From Onishia taeanensis (GTDB lineage Bacteria > Pseudomonadota > Gammaproteobacteria > Pseudomonadales > Halomonadaceae): DNA of 64,000 bases. The notes under the pieces were generated by a model. That model made no database searches. It was given only the letters and a program-made list of their open reading frames with translations, and had not been told where the DNA came from. Positions within the stretch are counted from its first letter, which is position 1; every line of letters starts with the position of its first letter. The stretch is from contig NZ_FNCI01000008.1 in assembly GCF_900100755.1 (NCBI RefSeq), positions 70,001 to 134,000 on the forward strand. The letters are read 5' to 3'. Below, one piece after another: positions 63,094-64,000 of the stretch. The position numbers and the translations under genes were made by a program.

Positions 63094-63458
63094 GCATTGA
63101 GCCATGCACCTCAACCAACCACCTGTGCATAACCGTAGAAGCTGCATGAAAGCGCATAAAAACCATGCCCTTAATAACCCAAGCGCAGCCCAGCAACTGC
63201 GCGGCCTGGAGCCCTGGTGCATGAGTGCATAAAAACCGACACGTTTAGCGCGCAGGCGGGGCGGGGTGTCGACGGCGCGCGGCGGGGCGCCGCTGGGGTG
63301 GGCCGGTGGTGGCCGCTGGCTGCGCTCAGCGGTCGCGCGGCGAGAAGGCGAGGCCGTGATCGGCCAGAGAACGGCGACGCTCAGGCAAGCGCACAGAGCG
63401 ATTGATGCACTAAGAGGAACGAATGCGTCTCAACCAAGGTTGGCGGCGCGGGGGCACG

Positions 63459-63483
63459 AAAAAGCCGCCCGGTTGGGCGGCTT
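63459..63483 (-). terminator. Terminator of the portal gene
   Basis: On the minus strand AAGCCGCCC-AACC-GGGCGGCTT followed by TTTCG, 49 bp after the portal stop. Confidence 0.88.
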
Positions 63484-63531
63484 GGTAATCGGCCGGCGAG
63501 GTGGTCGCCGGCGGGCGGATAGCGATCGAGT

Positions 63532-64000
63532 TCAGCGGCTGGGGTCGAGCCCCGATCCGCCCTCGCCTTCCAGGGAGTAACGGTCGAACCTGACGATCTC
63601 TTCCCCCGCCCATTCATTGATTTCCATCATGGTGGCCTGGATGGGTTCGAGCTCGTTGGCGACGTACACCCGGGCGGCCTTCTCGACGTCGCCGAATCCT
63701 CCGGTATTCTGGGGGATGATACCCATCAACTGAGGCGGGGTCCGGTGGCCGGCCAGCTGGTCGTCCCGCGTGATGTTTTTGATGTTCCAGAACTCGTCCT
63801 TCGCCGCGACCTCGCTCACCGGAATGATCTGCACGCCGTCTTTCTTGCCACTCGGAGAGTAGAGGAAGAGGTTGCGGAAATTCCCAGGACCTTTGCTGTC
63901 TTTCAGGGCCTGCCGCATCGCGTCGATGTCCTTCTGGTCATGGGCCGGGTCGTTGACGTACATGATGAAGCCGGCGTGGCTGCCGTTGAGGTAATAGCGG
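63532..64000 (-). CDS. Phage portal protein (P2 gpQ/PBSX family), C-terminal part
   Basis: The frame runs off the right edge, so the N-terminus is missing; 155 residues are visible. RYYLNGSHAGFIMYVNDPAH, NFRNLFLYSPSGKKDG, GIQIIPVSEVA-type text at VQIIPVSEVAAKDEFW, and HRTPPQLMGIIPQNTGGFGDVEKA are characteristic of P2-type portal proteins, which form the twelve-fold DNA-entry ring of the capsid vertex. An ATG at 63963 is internal. In P2 the portal gene Q is the last gene of the leftward PQ operon, and the orientation and terminator here agree with that layout. The terminase gene is expected just right of the window. Confidence 0.93.
   Translation of the reverse strand, partial: RYYLNGSHAGFIMYVNDPAHDQKDIDAMRQALKDSKGPGNFRNLFLYSPSGKKDGVQIIPVSEVAAKDEFWNIKNITRDDQLAGHRTPPQLMGIIPQNTGGFGDVEKAARVYVANELEPIQATMMEINEWAGEEIVRFDRYSLEGEGGSGLDPSR

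Larger units (their letters stand above)
62978..64000. mobile_element. Left end of a prophage or island integrated in dusA
   Basis: The crossover must lie near 62978-63005, the conserved VAPMMDW codons of dusA. To the right the sequence is phage-like: a portal gene (P2/PBSX family) with its own terminator. Between the att region and the portal terminator (63032-63458) there is a stem-loop and a very GC-rich purine-loaded stretch (63241-63330), with no gene I can support. No integrase is visible, so it is probably near the other end, outside the window. Confidence 0.8.

Noticed and set aside
62602..63222. 206-codon minus-strand frame across the dusA start
   Set aside because: Covers repeats, the dusA fragment and the att region in antisense; Cys/Arg-rich translation without family features or ribosome site.

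Overview
The window is a GC-rich, gene-dense piece of a gammaproteobacterial chromosome. The best fit is Halomonas or a close relative (Halomonadaceae). The evidence is the Pseudomonas/Oceanospirillales-type order sdhCDAB-sucAB-lpd-sucCD with a divergent gltA, a Pseudomonas-style glucose ABC transporter with its GtrS/GltR two-component system, acidic proteins, and many E. coli-like housekeeping genes. The assignment is inferred from gene content, not from a database search.

Left part (1-26 kb): a truncated GNAT acetyltransferase; isocitrate lyase with a HexR/RccR-like palindrome in front; a SlyB-like lipoprotein behind seven 13-bp tandem units; SlyD; a three-gene operon (a membrane VTT domain fused to a mercuric-reductase-like flavoenzyme, a CDP-alcohol phosphatidyltransferase, a DUF3047 protein); exported MsrA; an MFS carrier; an NlpC/P60 lipoprotein; a large DUF1266-like protein; gabD-gabT; a GlsB/YeaQ-type membrane protein; DUF924; an SSS symporter; a GlxA-type regulator overlapping an MFS gene; ycjX-ycjF; a universal stress protein.

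Middle (26-40 kb): a gltR-gtrS-gtsABCD-like glucose uptake locus, with a palindromic MITE-like element between gtsA and gtsB and a tandem repeat between gtsC and gtsD. Then come a Cof-type HAD phosphatase, RNase II, a ClsB-like cardiolipin synthase, and a GT4 glycosyltransferase overlapping a YbhN-like membrane gene that is broken by one in-frame TGA.

TCA block (40-54 kb): sdhCDAB, sucAB, lpd and sucCD lie in one direction. gltA is divergent, and readable sigma-70 promoters face both ways from the 403-bp spacer. The E2 subunit has two lipoyl domains.

Right part (54-64 kb): a 3-hydroxyisobutyrate dehydrogenase-like enzyme; a DnaA-box-like cluster beside an AT-rich stretch; gltX followed by tRNA-Ala(GGC) and tRNA-Glu(UUC); an SDR; a LysR regulator whose 3' end runs into a 16-bp tandem repeat; a lipoprotein; a DksA/TraR zinc-finger protein; a tautomerase. 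The last 1.5 kb holds the first codons of dusA cut off by an integrated element. A P2/PBSX-type portal gene runs off the right edge.

Two themes stand out. Intergenic regions repeatedly carry short tandem repeats (7-24 bp units, different sequence at each place), two of which extend from the 3' end of a gene. The right edge is the left end of a dusA-integrated prophage.
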